DNA from: JAJCYL01 sp040222875 | GTDB lineage: Bacteria > Bacteroidota > Bacteroidia > Cytophagales > Cyclobacteriaceae | Assembly: GCA_040222875.1 (NCBI GenBank) | Contig: JAVKCG010000004.1 | Coordinates: 372,001-436,000, forward strand | DNA: 64,000 nucleotides | Reading direction: 5' to 3' | Shown: positions 1 to 8,641 of the stretch, one piece after another | Layout of the letters: every line of letters starts with the position of its first letter | Numbering within the stretch: position 1 is the stretch's first letter | Program-made: the position numbers and the translations under genes | The notes under the pieces: generated by a model | Database searches by the model: none | What the model saw: only the letters and a program-made list of their open reading frames with translations | Told to the model about the DNA's origin: nothing

Positions 1-544
1 GGTTCCGGTAGGTTCAAATCAGCCTGTACCCATTGATATCAGGCTCATTTCTGCAACGAATAAGCCTATTTATGAGATGTCTGATAATCAGGAATTCAGG
101 ACAGACTTATTGTACCGGATCAATACAGTAGAAATACAACTACCCCCATTACGGGAGCGAGTCGGCGATATTTCAGTTTTAGCCAGGCACTTTTTAAAAA
201 ATTATGCTGACAAGTACGATAAGCACAGTTTAAGATTGGACGCCAGGGGCATAAAGAAATTGGAAGGATATAGCTGGCCTGGTAATGTAAGAGAGTTACA
301 GCACACAATTGAAAGGGCAGTTATACTAAATAGTGATGGTAAGCTGACCCCAGATGATTTTCTGTTGAAACCAGACAGAAAAAAAGCACAGCAGAAATCA
401 AGCTCTTTTAAGATTGAGGATATGGAAAAAGATGCCATTACGAATGCCATCGACAAGTGGGATGGAAACCTGACCCTGGCCGCAAAAGAACTAGGCTGGG
501 GACGTAGTACGCTCTATAGGAAAATGGAAAAGTATGGCATTTAG
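1..544 (+). CDS. Sigma-54-dependent NtrC-family response regulator (3' part; 5' end outside window)
   Basis: The reading frame is open from the first base, so the gene begins upstream of the window and only about 180 C-terminal residues are seen. The start of the visible part (IDIRLISATN) is the post-Walker-B strand of a sigma-54 AAA+ activator domain. It is followed by the R-finger region FRTDLLYRIN, the PPLRER segment and the WPGNVREL sensor-II motif. A Fis-type helix-turn-helix (LAAKELGWGRSTLYRKM) ends the protein, as in NtrC. The receiver domain is inferred, not seen. Its last 11 bases overlap the start of the histidine kinase gene, so the two are translationally coupled and are very likely a cognate pair. 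Known family role: it activates RpoN promoters when phosphorylated. The target genes cannot be told from here. Confidence 0.93.
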   Translation, partial: VPVGSNQPVPIDIRLISATNKPIYEMSDNQEFRTDLLYRINTVEIQLPPLRERVGDISVLARHFLKNYADKYDKHSLRLDARGIKKLEGYSWPGNVRELQHTIERAVILNSDGKLTPDDFLLKPDRKKAQQKSSSFKIEDMEKDAITNAIDKWDGNLTLAAKELGWGRSTLYRKMEKYGI

Positions 545-1883
545 GTCTTTCCGGTTTCAGGTAGTGATCAGGATTACACTCATTCTGATTTTGGGGTACC
601 TTTCAATCTATATATTCTTCTATACACATTTTTGGCTGGTTGCTTTTTGGACAACCCTCTTAGCTGCCATTTTAATCTACAGCCTCGTTCGTTATGTTGA
701 GCGTTCGAACCGTGAACTGGCCAATTTTCTACTGGCCATCAAGCAGGGGGATTTTACCAATACCTACCACCGAAAAGGGTCGGAACCATCAAAAGATGAG
801 CTTAATACGGCGTTTTCTGAAATACTTTCTGTTTTTCAATACCTCAGCACCGAGAAAGAAACGAACCACCTTTTTCTGCAAACTGTGGTCGAACATGTGT
901 CTATAGCCCTAATTACTTTTGATAAAACCGGGGAAGTAATCTCTGTTAATAAAGCTGCTAAAAACCTCATTAACAGGCCGTATCTAAAACACCTTTCGTC
1001 GTTGGAAAAAATTGAGCCACAACTTTATGAGGCTTTGAAACATGTGCAGCCAGATCATCGGGAGGTAGTGAAAATGGTCTCTAACGGTCAGCTGCAAAAC
1101 TTATCAATCAGGGCCACAGATTTTATTTTGAAAAATGAAGAATACAAAATCGTCTCAATACAGGATATCAAAGGAGAATTGGATGAGAAGGAGGTTGAAT
1201 CCTGGCAAAAGCTGATCAGGGTGCTTACCCATGAAATCATGAACTCAGCCATTCCGATCTCTACCCTTTCTTCAGTAATCAGTGAGATGATGGAGGATGA
1301 AAAGGGCAATCCGCTGCCAATATCGCAACTAGATGATGATGTAGGCGAAGACGTACTTGGTGGCCTGAAAACCATCGAAAGCCGCAGCAAAGGGCTGGTA
1401 CGATTTGTTGAGGCCTATAAAAGTCTGACAAAAATCGACCCGCCTAAATTTAAAGAGGTGGATTTGAACACACTCGTTGACGGTGTATTAAAGTTATTAG
1501 ACGCAGATTTGAAAAAGGGAAATGTCAAAATTGAAAAAGACATCCGAAACCTTATTATAAAAGCCGATCCGGAGTTAATTGAGCAGGTTTTAATCAATTT
1601 GATAAAGAATGCATCGGAAGCCCTGGAAAACACCAAATCCCCCTTAGTTTCAATAAAAGCCAAAAGTCTACCCAATGGAAGAACAATGCTTGAAATTTCG
1701 GACAACGGCCCTGGCATAGAAGCAGAAAATCTCGACAACATCTTTGTGCCCTTTTTCAGCACCAAAAAAAAGGGATCCGGCATCGGTCTGAGCCTTTCCC
1801 GTCAAATTATGAGGCTGCACAAAGGCTCCATTTCAGTGAATTCAGAGCCCGGGGAGGGTACGAGTTTTAGTTTAGTTTTTTAG
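534..1883 (+). CDS. NtrY-like sensor histidine kinase
   Basis: A 449-residue membrane kinase. Two transmembrane segments lie at about residues 10-30 and 34-52. A linker and a PAS-like domain follow (about 105-212). The HisKA H-box has the phospho-acceptor His233 in LTHEIMNSAIP. The HATPase_c domain shows the N-box (LINLIKNASEAL, about 353-364), G1 box DNGPGI (390-395) and G2 box GSGIGLSL (414-421). The H-box sequence and the short periplasmic loop fit NtrY-type kinases that pair with NtrC-type regulators, and the gene overlaps such a regulator by 11 bases. The signal sensed is unknown. The absence of a long periplasmic sensor domain suggests that it senses a cytoplasmic or membrane cue; that is inference. 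Confidence 0.93.
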   Translation: MAFRSFRFQVVIRITLILILGYLSIYIFFYTHFWLVAFWTTLLAAILIYSLVRYVERSNRELANFLLAIKQGDFTNTYHRKGSEPSKDELNTAFSEILSVFQYLSTEKETNHLFLQTVVEHVSIALITFDKTGEVISVNKAAKNLINRPYLKHLSSLEKIEPQLYEALKHVQPDHREVVKMVSNGQLQNLSIRATDFILKNEEYKIVSIQDIKGELDEKEVESWQKLIRVLTHEIMNSAIPISTLSSVISEMMEDEKGNPLPISQLDDDVGEDVLGGLKTIESRSKGLVRFVEAYKSLTKIDPPKFKEVDLNTLVDGVLKLLDADLKKGNVKIEKDIRNLIIKADPELIEQVLINLIKNASEALENTKSPLVSIKAKSLPNGRTMLEISDNGPGIEAENLDNIFVPFFSTKKKGSGIGLSLSRQIMRLHKGSISVNSEPGEGTSFSLVF

Positions 1884-1895
1884 GAGTCTTGGTTT

Positions 1896-1926
1896 CTCAT
1901 CTGATGACTTAGAGTCATCAGATGAG
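1896..1926 (+). terminator. Perfect 14-bp hairpin after the kinase gene
   Basis: CTCATCTGATGACT (1896-1909) is followed after a 3-base loop by its exact reverse complement (1913-1926), starting 12 bases after the kinase stop codon. The position suits a terminator or 3'-end stabiliser of the two-component operon. There is no clean T-run behind it, so intrinsic termination is uncertain. Confidence 0.5.
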
Positions 1927-1944
1927 TTTAAAATTTGTTAACCT

Positions 1945-2091
1945 AAACCACGGTCTAAAGATCGTGGCAGGTGATCCAACCCTGAAAACCCATTTAGCAA
2001 CTGGGAAAATGATCAGGTTGGGCTTCAATTGACACGACTTTCAAGTCGTGGTTTGAAAGGCATTAGGATTGCTGGTGATAACACCAGCAAT
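1945..2091. repeat. Cluster of nested inverted repeats (REP-like)
   Basis: At least three hairpins sit in 150 noncoding bases. They are CCACGGTC-taaa-GATCGTGG (1948-1967, one mismatch), CACGACTT-tc-AAGTCGTG (2033-2050, perfect) and ATTGCTGGTG-ataa-CACCAGCAAT (2068-2091, perfect). In addition AAACCACG at 1945-1952 is the exact reverse complement of CGTGGTTT at 2047-2054, so the first two hairpins are enclosed in a larger palindrome. Between them CCAACCCTGA (1976-1985) can pair with TCAGGTTGG with one bulge. This looks like a REP-like or IS200-relic element; no transposase is present. Confidence 0.6.
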
Positions 2092-2105
2092 GGCGGAGGG
2101 GACTG

Positions 2106-2444
2106 TTAGATATCATTTTTTTTCAATCTTTTTTTCAGATACTTCTTCAAAGATCTTCTTTTCAGTTCGATGTAGACGGACGTGGTTGTTGGAAGATTTG
2201 TAGTTGTATGATCCTGTTCAGATTCCTCAACTAGTTGTACAACATTTATCGCTTTAATCCAGTTTGGGTTTAAAGCTTTTAGTTCCATACTGTCAAGTTC
2301 AATAATTCCTTCGTTCGTCTCCAAAAAGAAAATATGTTCGTCAATCTTTCCGTGACTTACCCTGACTTTAAAATCGTTCAGTCCTTGACCGAGAGTTGAA
2401 AGTGAAAAGAGAGTTCCAATAATTAAGGCAGTTAATTTCGCCAT
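2106..2444 (-). CDS. Small secreted protein of unknown function
   Basis: I do not recognise the family. The product is 112 residues when started at the ATG at 2442-2444, which begins a typical signal peptide (MAKLTALIIGTLFSLSTLGQ, cleavage probably after GQG). A longer reading to 2486 would translate a G-rich repetitive tract and place 14 residues ahead of the signal peptide, so the internal start is preferred. The mature part is about 90 residues, acidic to neutral, and ends in a strongly basic tail (SLKKYLKKRLKKN). It lies 65 bases after the glutaminyl cyclotransferase gene on the same strand. Confidence 0.55.
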   Translation of the reverse strand: MAKLTALIIGTLFSLSTLGQGLNDFKVRVSHGKIDEHIFFLETNEGIIELDSMELKALNPNWIKAINVVQLVEESEQDHTTTNLPTTTSVYIELKRRSLKKYLKKRLKKNDI

Positions 2445-2473
2445 GCCGTAGATGATATCTAACAACCTAACAT

Positions 2474-2514
2474 CCCAACAACCCAATTCCTAATTCCCCA
2501 AATCCCAATTACCC
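2474..2514 (-). repeat. G-rich tract with five G-runs on the minus strand
   Basis: C-runs on the plus strand at 2474-2476, 2482-2484, 2496-2499, 2504-2506 and 2512-2514 give five G3/G4 runs on the transcribed minus strand, with loops of 5, 4, 11 and 5 bases. The tract starts at the stop codon of the cyclotransferase gene and ends before the next minus-strand gene. The spacing would allow a G-quadruplex. It could also be simply a degenerate simple-sequence repeat. Confidence 0.4.
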
Positions 2515-3597
2515 ACTCACTTTCTCCACCAACCTGATCTCGTAAAGCCGTGGCCAGAGTTTACCGGTCACAAAGAGGCGGTCATTTTCAGTGTCATAAG
2601 CGATGCCATTAAGGACATCAACCGGCCGGTTGGTTTGGGCATTGAGCAAGCCCTTTAAATCTATTTCAGAAGTAATCTTACCGGTTTGGGGATCTATAGT
2701 TATGATAAAATCAGTTTGGTAAACGTTGGCATAAATCAAACCATCGATGTACTCCAGCTCATTTAATTGATCTTGCGGTCCTTTATCATCATAGACAGAT
2801 AACCTCCGTGTTTCCGCAAGGGTTTCAGAATCTAAAAAATACAGGTTGGATGTTGTTCCATCGGTCATTACCAATTCATTTTCTAGGCTGGTAATGCCCC
2901 AACCTTCAGTAGGATAGTTGAAGGTTTTTACTTCTTCAAATGTCCCCAAGTCATACACAAAACCTTGATTAGAGGTCCAGGTGAGTTGAATGATTTTGTC
3001 ATCCCAAAGGGTAATCCCTTCTCCGAAAAATTGATCTTGAAGAAAAGCCTGTTGAACCACAGCTCCGGTTTCCAATTCCACTTTTCTTAGTGAAGACCTA
3101 CCCCGTTGACCAGTATTTTCATATAGAAAACCATCGTGATAAAACAGCCCCTGGGTATAGGCATCTGGGTCGTGAATAAACCACTGCACCCGCTCATAAG
3201 TGTATTTGGCAGGTGCAATATCAGAAAGCATTTCCAGATTAAATTGTTTAGATTCTGTTTTAAAACCTAAATCAACATTTACTTCAATTGATTGATTACC
3301 TACAGCTAATGCATCTGTAGGAATATTTAACTCTGAAGGGTCTGTAAATTCCTGACCTCCAATGGTAGCAGTGAGGCTCTTGACACTTACAGTATCGATC
3401 AGCCCCCGGGCGGTGATAGTTAGTGCTTCACCAATTGTCAATCTCTGATTATTGGTAACTCCAACAATCAGAGAATAATTTTCAACCTCTCTTTGTGTTG
3501 GCTCAGAATTTTCAGCTTTTTCTGAATCCCCATTTTCGGAACATGAGAAAAAGGTCAATAAAGCTATTACCAGAGATATTTTCCTAAAAAAGCGCAT
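2509..3597 (-). CDS. Glutaminyl-peptide cyclotransferase, lipoprotein form
   Basis: A 362-residue protein with a lipoprotein signal (LLTFFSCSENGDSE; lipobox Cys at about residue 19). After an Ig-like N-terminal part (about 40-125) comes a beta-propeller matching the bacterial glutamine cyclotransferase family (Pfam Glu_cyclase_2). Diagnostic segments are YTQGLFYHDGFLYENTGQRG, FFGEGITLWDDKIIQLTW, NELEYIDGLIYANVYQT and VLNGIAYDTENDRLFVTGK. The family converts N-terminal glutamine of exported proteins to pyroglutamate. The lipobox points to the outer or inner membrane facing the periplasm. Start at the ATG at 3595-3597 is supported by the signal peptide. It lies 11 bases after the DUF1080 gene on the same strand, so probably in the same transcript. 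Confidence 0.9.
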   Translation of the reverse strand: MRFFRKISLVIALLTFFSCSENGDSEKAENSEPTQREVENYSLIVGVTNNQRLTIGEALTITARGLIDTVSVKSLTATIGGQEFTDPSELNIPTDALAVGNQSIEVNVDLGFKTESKQFNLEMLSDIAPAKYTYERVQWFIHDPDAYTQGLFYHDGFLYENTGQRGRSSLRKVELETGAVVQQAFLQDQFFGEGITLWDDKIIQLTWTSNQGFVYDLGTFEEVKTFNYPTEGWGITSLENELVMTDGTTSNLYFLDSETLAETRRLSVYDDKGPQDQLNELEYIDGLIYANVYQTDFIITIDPQTGKITSEIDLKGLLNAQTNRPVDVLNGIAYDTENDRLFVTGKLWPRLYEIRLVEKVSG

Positions 3598-3608
3598 TCT
3601 GAAGTTTC

Positions 3609-4427
3609 CTAATTGAGTTCCCTTACCCAGATATTCCGGTAACGGACATCATTTACATCATCATGATCTTGTAAACGTAGCGGTAACTTTTCTGGATGCT
3701 TGAAATACCTCGTTTTGCCGATGTAGAGCGTAGGTCCATCCAATTGCACATGGTCCTGGATCAAGACACCATTGTGAAATACCGTGATGTTTGCGGCAGT
3801 TTTTACGCTTCCATCAGCATTAAACCGAGGTGCATGGAACACAACATCATAATATTGCCAGGTGCTGGGCTTCCTTGAAGCATTGACAAGCGGTATTTTC
3901 TGCTTGTAGATTGATCCAGCCTGTCCGTTGGAATAGGTCTTGGTATCATATGAATTGAGCACCTGAAGCTCATATAAACCCATCAGGAAAATGCCACTGT
4001 TGCCATTCATCTGGGAATTTTCCACTTTATTCTCAGGGCTCAGCCACTCAATATGCAGTTGAATATCTCCGAAAGATTCTTTTGTTTCTATAGCGCCGTT
4101 GTCAAGATTGACCACCATTTCGCCTGCCTCAACCTTCCAGCCGGCGTCATCAAAAGGGCCATCCGTTTTGAGGTTTTGGTAGCGCTCAATCAGTTCCCCA
4201 ATGGTGCCTACCTCATTGGGCCATTGGGGATTTCTCCACTTTGATAAATTACTGCCATCAAACAAAACGATAGCATCAGAGGGGGGCATGCCGGGGTACA
4301 TGCCAGGAGTGACCTTGGGCGGGACAGGCTCCCAAACTTCGGTGTCTTCAGGCTTCATATCTGTTTGAGCCTTAAGTATTGAAACTGATAATAGAAAAAC
4401 CAAAACCAATAAACTGTTGCGTATCAT
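3609..4427 (-). CDS. DUF1080 (3-keto-disaccharide hydrolase-like) secreted protein
   Basis: A 272-residue exported protein with a signal peptide (SLLVLVFLLSVSILKAQ). The hallmark IVLFDGSNLSKW near residue 53 begins the DUF1080 concanavalin-like jelly-roll domain, and GNSGIFLMGLYELQVLNSY and IQDHVQLDGPT are typical interior segments. Members of this family were described as 3-keto-glycoside hydrolases or carbohydrate-binding modules. Which activity applies here is not determinable. The gene starts one base before the stop codon of the ABC ATPase gene region and runs on to the glutaminyl cyclotransferase gene, suggesting cotranscription. Confidence 0.88.
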   Translation of the reverse strand: MIRNSLLVLVFLLSVSILKAQTDMKPEDTEVWEPVPPKVTPGMYPGMPPSDAIVLFDGSNLSKWRNPQWPNEVGTIGELIERYQNLKTDGPFDDAGWKVEAGEMVVNLDNGAIETKESFGDIQLHIEWLSPENKVENSQMNGNSGIFLMGLYELQVLNSYDTKTYSNGQAGSIYKQKIPLVNASRKPSTWQYYDVVFHAPRFNADGSVKTAANITVFHNGVLIQDHVQLDGPTLYIGKTRYFKHPEKLPLRLQDHDDVNDVRYRNIWVRELN

Positions 4428-4428
4428 A

Positions 4429-5100
4429 TTATTTTCCGTCTGAAACGATCATACCATCTTCAAGCCTCACTACCCTTGAGCCATATTCTGCATTGCGCTC
4501 AGAGTGTGTCACCTGAATGATGGTCATACCTTCATCATTTAAATCTTTAAATATTTCCATTATTTCAGCACCCTGTTCAGAATGCAGATTACCCGTTGGC
4601 TCATCAGCAAGTAACAACTTCGGCTTGCCAACAATAGCCCTGGCCACACCCACTAACTGCTGTTGTCCACCAGAAAGCTGCTCAGGAAAGAGGTCTTTTT
4701 TGGCAACCATTTGGAAACGGTCCAGCATTTCGGCAACCATGCTGGCTCTTTCTTTGCCTTTTACACCTTTATATAATAGCGGTGTTTCAATGTTTTCATA
4801 AACTGTTAGTTCATCGATCAGGTGATAAGCCTGGAATATAAAACCGATGTGGTCTTTATGGAGGTTAGAAGTTTTGCGTTCACTGAATTTGTGAACTGGC
4901 TCATCCAAGAAATAATATTCTCCAGATGACGGCTTATCAAGCATGCCGAGGATGTTAAGTAAAGTTGATTTTCCGGAACCACTGGGGCCCATCACACTGA
5001 GGAATTCGCCCTGCTCCATTTCAAAATCTATCCCTTTCAGGATGAAAATCCGCTGGAATTTAGAATCGACGTATTTATCTACATCAACTAGTTTTATCAT
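4429..5100 (-). CDS. ABC transporter ATP-binding protein, MacB/LolD type, without adjacent permease
   Basis: A 223-residue ATPase of the MacB/LolD/FtsE group. Visible are Walker A GPSGSGKST (about 38-46), Q-loop (FIFQAYHLIDELTVYEN), signature LSGGQQQ (about 140), Walker B LLLADEPTGNL and the H-loop (IQVTHSE). After the signature the sequence reads LVGVARA where almost all relatives have RVAIARA, so the conserved Arg is a Leu. Known relatives work with a FtsX-like permease in lipoprotein release or efflux; no permease lies next to it. The gene is preceded by about 217 noncoding bases and followed after one base by the DUF1080 gene. Confidence 0.88.
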   Translation of the reverse strand: MIKLVDVDKYVDSKFQRIFILKGIDFEMEQGEFLSVMGPSGSGKSTLLNILGMLDKPSSGEYYFLDEPVHKFSERKTSNLHKDHIGFIFQAYHLIDELTVYENIETPLLYKGVKGKERASMVAEMLDRFQMVAKKDLFPEQLSGGQQQLVGVARAIVGKPKLLLADEPTGNLHSEQGAEIMEIFKDLNDEGMTIIQVTHSERNAEYGSRVVRLEDGMIVSDGK

Positions 5101-5317
5101 TTTAATTCATTTAGAGTTTTTGAATATTGACCTTTAAAATTTACGAACCTGAAATTTAGACAATTGCGTCAAAATGAGCAGGAATTTTGAATAAACGCCT
5201 TATTTCAATCTCGCAATGAGAAATTAGGGGAACTCCATAGGATTTTGTTTTGGTTAATATCCCGACCCTGCATCGGAATAATTATATAAATTTGAATTTC
5301 CACTTAAAATTACCTCA

Positions 5318-6076
5318 ATGAAAAAAGTTCTACTCAATTTGGCCGTTATGGCAACCCTGGCGTCCTTGATGTCTTGTGGTGGCGATGATCCACTACCAGC
5401 GCCAGTGCCTAGTTTTACGGCAAGCACACCACTTGGTGTTTTTGAGATCAATCATCCAATACAGTTTATAAATAGCTCAACTAATTCGTCAAGTTATACA
5501 TGGGATTTTGGTGATGGAAATGTATCGACGGAAGCATCTCCAACTCATACTTATCAGGAGCCGGGTAGTTTTACTGTAAGGCTTACCGCAATTTCAGAAG
5601 ACGAACAAATGATCGAAGCTGACCTAATTATTGATGTGGGAGAAAGAGTATTGAAAGAAATAGATATACTCAGTATCAGTTTTGACAATTTTGACGAAGG
5701 GGGAAATATAATTCCATGGGATGTTGACAGCGGCCCCGATATAATACTGCTTTTTGGGCCTGACGATGACCCACAATTTGAAAATACAATTCTAGCAGGA
5801 CCGGTTGCCGATGTGACCGAACCTTTCACAGGGCTTATTTTAGGAAATGTTGACAATGCCCCAATTGACCTGACACTTACCAACGAACCTTGGACATTCG
5901 CCCTTTTAGATGATGACTCTGAAATAGAGCAAGGAGCCGTCGAGTTAATGATTACGGCCGAATCATTCAATCCAACAACTATTAGTAATGCTTCAATTGA
6001 TCCAGATACAGGTCAGGGAATTTTTCAAATTGCTGCATTCGGATTTGACGTGATCTTCATTTTCGAAATTGAATAA
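5318..6076 (+). CDS. PKD-domain lipoprotein
   Basis: A 252-residue lipoprotein: signal peptide with lipobox (ATLASLMSCGGDD, Cys at about residue 20). A single PKD domain occupies about residues 30-108 with the classic SSYTWDFGDGNVSTEASPTHTY core and a GSFTVRLTA end. The C-terminal half (about 110-252) is very acidic, rich in Asp/Ile/Phe, and unrecognised; it looks like a beta-sandwich. PKD domains are usually adhesion or spacer modules in cell-surface proteins. Upstream, TAAATTTG at 5287-5294 matches the Bacteroidota -7 consensus TAnnTTTG, 24 bases before the ATG, although I see no well-spaced -33 element. A strong terminator follows. Confidence 0.8.
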   Translation: MKKVLLNLAVMATLASLMSCGGDDPLPAPVPSFTASTPLGVFEINHPIQFINSSTNSSSYTWDFGDGNVSTEASPTHTYQEPGSFTVRLTAISEDEQMIEADLIIDVGERVLKEIDILSISFDNFDEGGNIIPWDVDSGPDIILLFGPDDDPQFENTILAGPVADVTEPFTGLILGNVDNAPIDLTLTNEPWTFALLDDDSEIEQGAVELMITAESFNPTTISNASIDPDTGQGIFQIAAFGFDVIFIFEIE

Positions 6077-6119
6077 AATATTTGATCAGGTAGTTTTAGG
6101 TTTAAAGCTTTATCTGATA

Positions 6120-6153
6120 AAGGCTCTCTTTCAAAGGAGAGCCTTACTTTTTT
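6120..6153 (+). terminator. Intrinsic terminator of the PKD lipoprotein gene
   Basis: AAGGCTCTC (6120-6128) pairs perfectly with GAGAGCCTT (6137-6145) across an 8-base loop and is followed by ACTTTTTT. It separates the plus-strand PKD gene from the convergent exporter gene. Confidence 0.9.
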
Positions 6154-6168
6154 GCGGATGCGGACAGG

Positions 6169-8571
6169 CTAACCCTTAGTTTTCACCTCAAGCTTCTCAA
6201 GCGCAATTTCTTCGTCTTCATCCTCATAATAAAACTCATCATAATTATCTATGAGCGGATGGCTATCGGCGCTTCGCTTGCCACTATCGAAAGTAAGTAG
6301 TAATGATGGTAGCACAATCAGATTCGTAAACATGGCAATCAACAAGGTTGTAGAAGTGAGGATCCCCAGCGCTACAGTTCCCAAGAAATCAGAAAGCGAA
6401 AAGATTACAAAACCACAGAAAAGAATGATTGATGTGTACATCATACTGGCGCCTGTTTCTCTAAGGGATTTTGTGATCGCAACAGAAACCAGGAAATTGT
6501 TGGCGTACAGTTCCTGACGATATTTTGCCAAAAAATGAATTGAGTCATCCACTGATATGCCAAAAGCAATGCTGAATATCAATGCTGTACTCGGCTTTAG
6601 CGGAATGCCAAAATAGCCCATTAATCCGGCGGTAATCATCAGCGGGATCATGTTAGGGATGAGCGAAATCATGATCATTTTCACATTCCCAAAGAGCATG
6701 CCCATAATTATGGCTATAATCACAAAGGCTATCAGCAGGCTGGTTTGGAGGTTTTCAATCAAAAACTTATTGCCCTTAATAAATAAAAGAGTAGTGCCAG
6801 TGACCTTCGCATCCATTTTTGAATCTGCAAAAATCTCTTTGATACGAGGCTGAATAACCTGCGTCACAAGGGAGTCCATTTTGATGGACCCTATATCTGC
6901 AACCCTAAGTGAAATACGCAGCTTTTGCTTAGTGGAATCAATAAACGCTGACGATACCCTAAGGCTGTCAACATCATCACCCAGATATCTCAGGATAAAA
7001 GCCTGATCCCTATTGTTAGGGAGGGAGTAAAATGCAGCATTGTCATTGTAATATGCCTGCCTGGCCGCTTTAATCAGACTCACAACAGATACCGGCTGTG
7101 AGATGTATTCAATGCTGTCAAGGAACATCTCAAATTCCTCGGTTTTGCGCAGGTTCCTGAGGTTTTGAACACCCTTTTTATTACCAGTATCCACTATTAT
7201 TTCAAGGGGCATTACTCCACTAAAGTTGTCCTCAAAAAAGTGAAGGTCTTGCTTTACATCACTCTTTTCTGGAATGTCGTCCACCATAAATGAAACCGCT
7301 GTGACCTTGAGCATGCCAATAATCGAGACAACTACCACAACAGATGTAATCAGGTAAACGATGGTGCGGTTGCTATGTACAATTCTGTCAAACCACTCTA
7401 GTACTCTGGTAAGCGGCGTAAACTTTAGGTGGCGTAAGTTTCTGGGTGTTGGGTCAGGTAGGTAAGAGTAGAGTGCAGGAATTAAAATGATGCTGACTAC
7501 AAAAGTTGCCAGAATATTAATTCCTGCCACGATTCCGAATTCCTTAAGAATCGTTATGTCCACATATGTAAGTACTAAAAAGCCTACTGCAGTTGTGAAG
7601 TTGGTGATTAAAGCAACGATACCAATCTTTCGGATAATCCGGCGTAGTGCTAGAAGCTTGTTTCCGTGGTGCGCATATTCCTGATGGTATTTATTGAGCA
7701 GGTAAACGCTATTTGGTATTCCAATTACTACAATAATTGGAGGTATCAACCCAGAGAGCAGTGTAATTTTGTAACCGAAGAGGCTGAGTGTACCGATAGA
7801 CCAAACCACAATTACCCCAATGATGATCAATGGAATTACGACGGCGTTTAATGCTCGGAAAAAAAGGAACAATACCAGCCCCGTAATCGTCACAGATAGA
7901 ATGAGGAACATATTCAACTCATTCTTAACTTTTGTTGTCGTTACACTCCTCACGTAAGGCAGGCCAGCAAAGTGCAGTTTAATCCCTGTTGATTCTGAGA
8001 AGGCATCGCCAGCAAACCGGATATCCTGAATTAGTTGATTTCTGTTTTTTGAATTGAGGACATCCTTATTGATCGTAAGCAGCAACAGCGTGGCGCCGTT
8101 TTCTTTGTTGATCAGTTGGCCACTATAGAATTGCAATTTTCCAGCTTCAAGCAGCAAAGCGTTCAATTCCTCCTGTGTTTCAGGAATTTCCTTAAAAATT
8201 TGCTGAAGTTTGAATTTTGAGCTTTGCCGGTCTCTTACCAGCTTGTGGATATTTGGTAGGGCCAGCACATTATTTACTCCCTCGAACCGTGAAAGCTCAT
8301 CTGTGAGATACTTGAACTTCCTGAAATTTTCTACCTGATATATGGCACTATCCTTAACGCCTATTGCAAGTATGTTTCCATCTTCACCATATTCAGCCCG
8401 AAACCTCTTGAAAAACTGCATCTCAGGGTCGTGGGAAGGGACGGTTTCGGCAAAATCGAATGACCATTGAACTTCCTGGGCTTTCTGGGCCATGTAAACT
8501 GTAGCGATAGCAATCGCAACTATCAGGATGCGTCTATAGGTGAGAATTATATGGGCAAGAAACCTCCACAT
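6169..8571 (-). CDS. RND-superfamily exporter, MMPL type
   Basis: An 800-residue integral membrane protein with the RND/MMPL duplication: one N-terminal transmembrane helix, a large periplasmic loop (about 35-215), five clustered helices (about 220-385), a second helix near 410, a second loop (about 430-600), and five more helices. The second repeat carries IAFGISVDDSIHFLAKYRQE, the usual proton-relay Asp-pair region of helix 10. There is no membrane-fusion or TolC-like gene nearby, as is usual for this self-contained family. Substrates are probably lipids or hydrophobic compounds; that is family inference. The acidic C-terminal tail (EDEDEEIALEK) is cytoplasmic. Confidence 0.88.
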   Translation of the reverse strand: MWRFLAHIILTYRRILIVAIAIATVYMAQKAQEVQWSFDFAETVPSHDPEMQFFKRFRAEYGEDGNILAIGVKDSAIYQVENFRKFKYLTDELSRFEGVNNVLALPNIHKLVRDRQSSKFKLQQIFKEIPETQEELNALLLEAGKLQFYSGQLINKENGATLLLLTINKDVLNSKNRNQLIQDIRFAGDAFSESTGIKLHFAGLPYVRSVTTTKVKNELNMFLILSVTITGLVLFLFFRALNAVVIPLIIIGVIVVWSIGTLSLFGYKITLLSGLIPPIIVVIGIPNSVYLLNKYHQEYAHHGNKLLALRRIIRKIGIVALITNFTTAVGFLVLTYVDITILKEFGIVAGINILATFVVSIILIPALYSYLPDPTPRNLRHLKFTPLTRVLEWFDRIVHSNRTIVYLITSVVVVVSIIGMLKVTAVSFMVDDIPEKSDVKQDLHFFEDNFSGVMPLEIIVDTGNKKGVQNLRNLRKTEEFEMFLDSIEYISQPVSVVSLIKAARQAYYNDNAAFYSLPNNRDQAFILRYLGDDVDSLRVSSAFIDSTKQKLRISLRVADIGSIKMDSLVTQVIQPRIKEIFADSKMDAKVTGTTLLFIKGNKFLIENLQTSLLIAFVIIAIIMGMLFGNVKMIMISLIPNMIPLMITAGLMGYFGIPLKPSTALIFSIAFGISVDDSIHFLAKYRQELYANNFLVSVAITKSLRETGASMMYTSIILFCGFVIFSLSDFLGTVALGILTSTTLLIAMFTNLIVLPSLLLTFDSGKRSADSHPLIDNYDEFYYEDEDEEIALEKLEVKTKG

Positions 8572-8641
8572 TTAGCAGGCGGTAAAGGTATATAAACTTG
8601 CAGGCTTGAGGGGAGATTAGGTTAGAAACTTAGGATACCGA

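Noticed and set aside
2445..2486. Longer start of the small secreted protein
   Set aside because: It would put 14 residues before a perfect signal peptide and translate a G-rich repeat.
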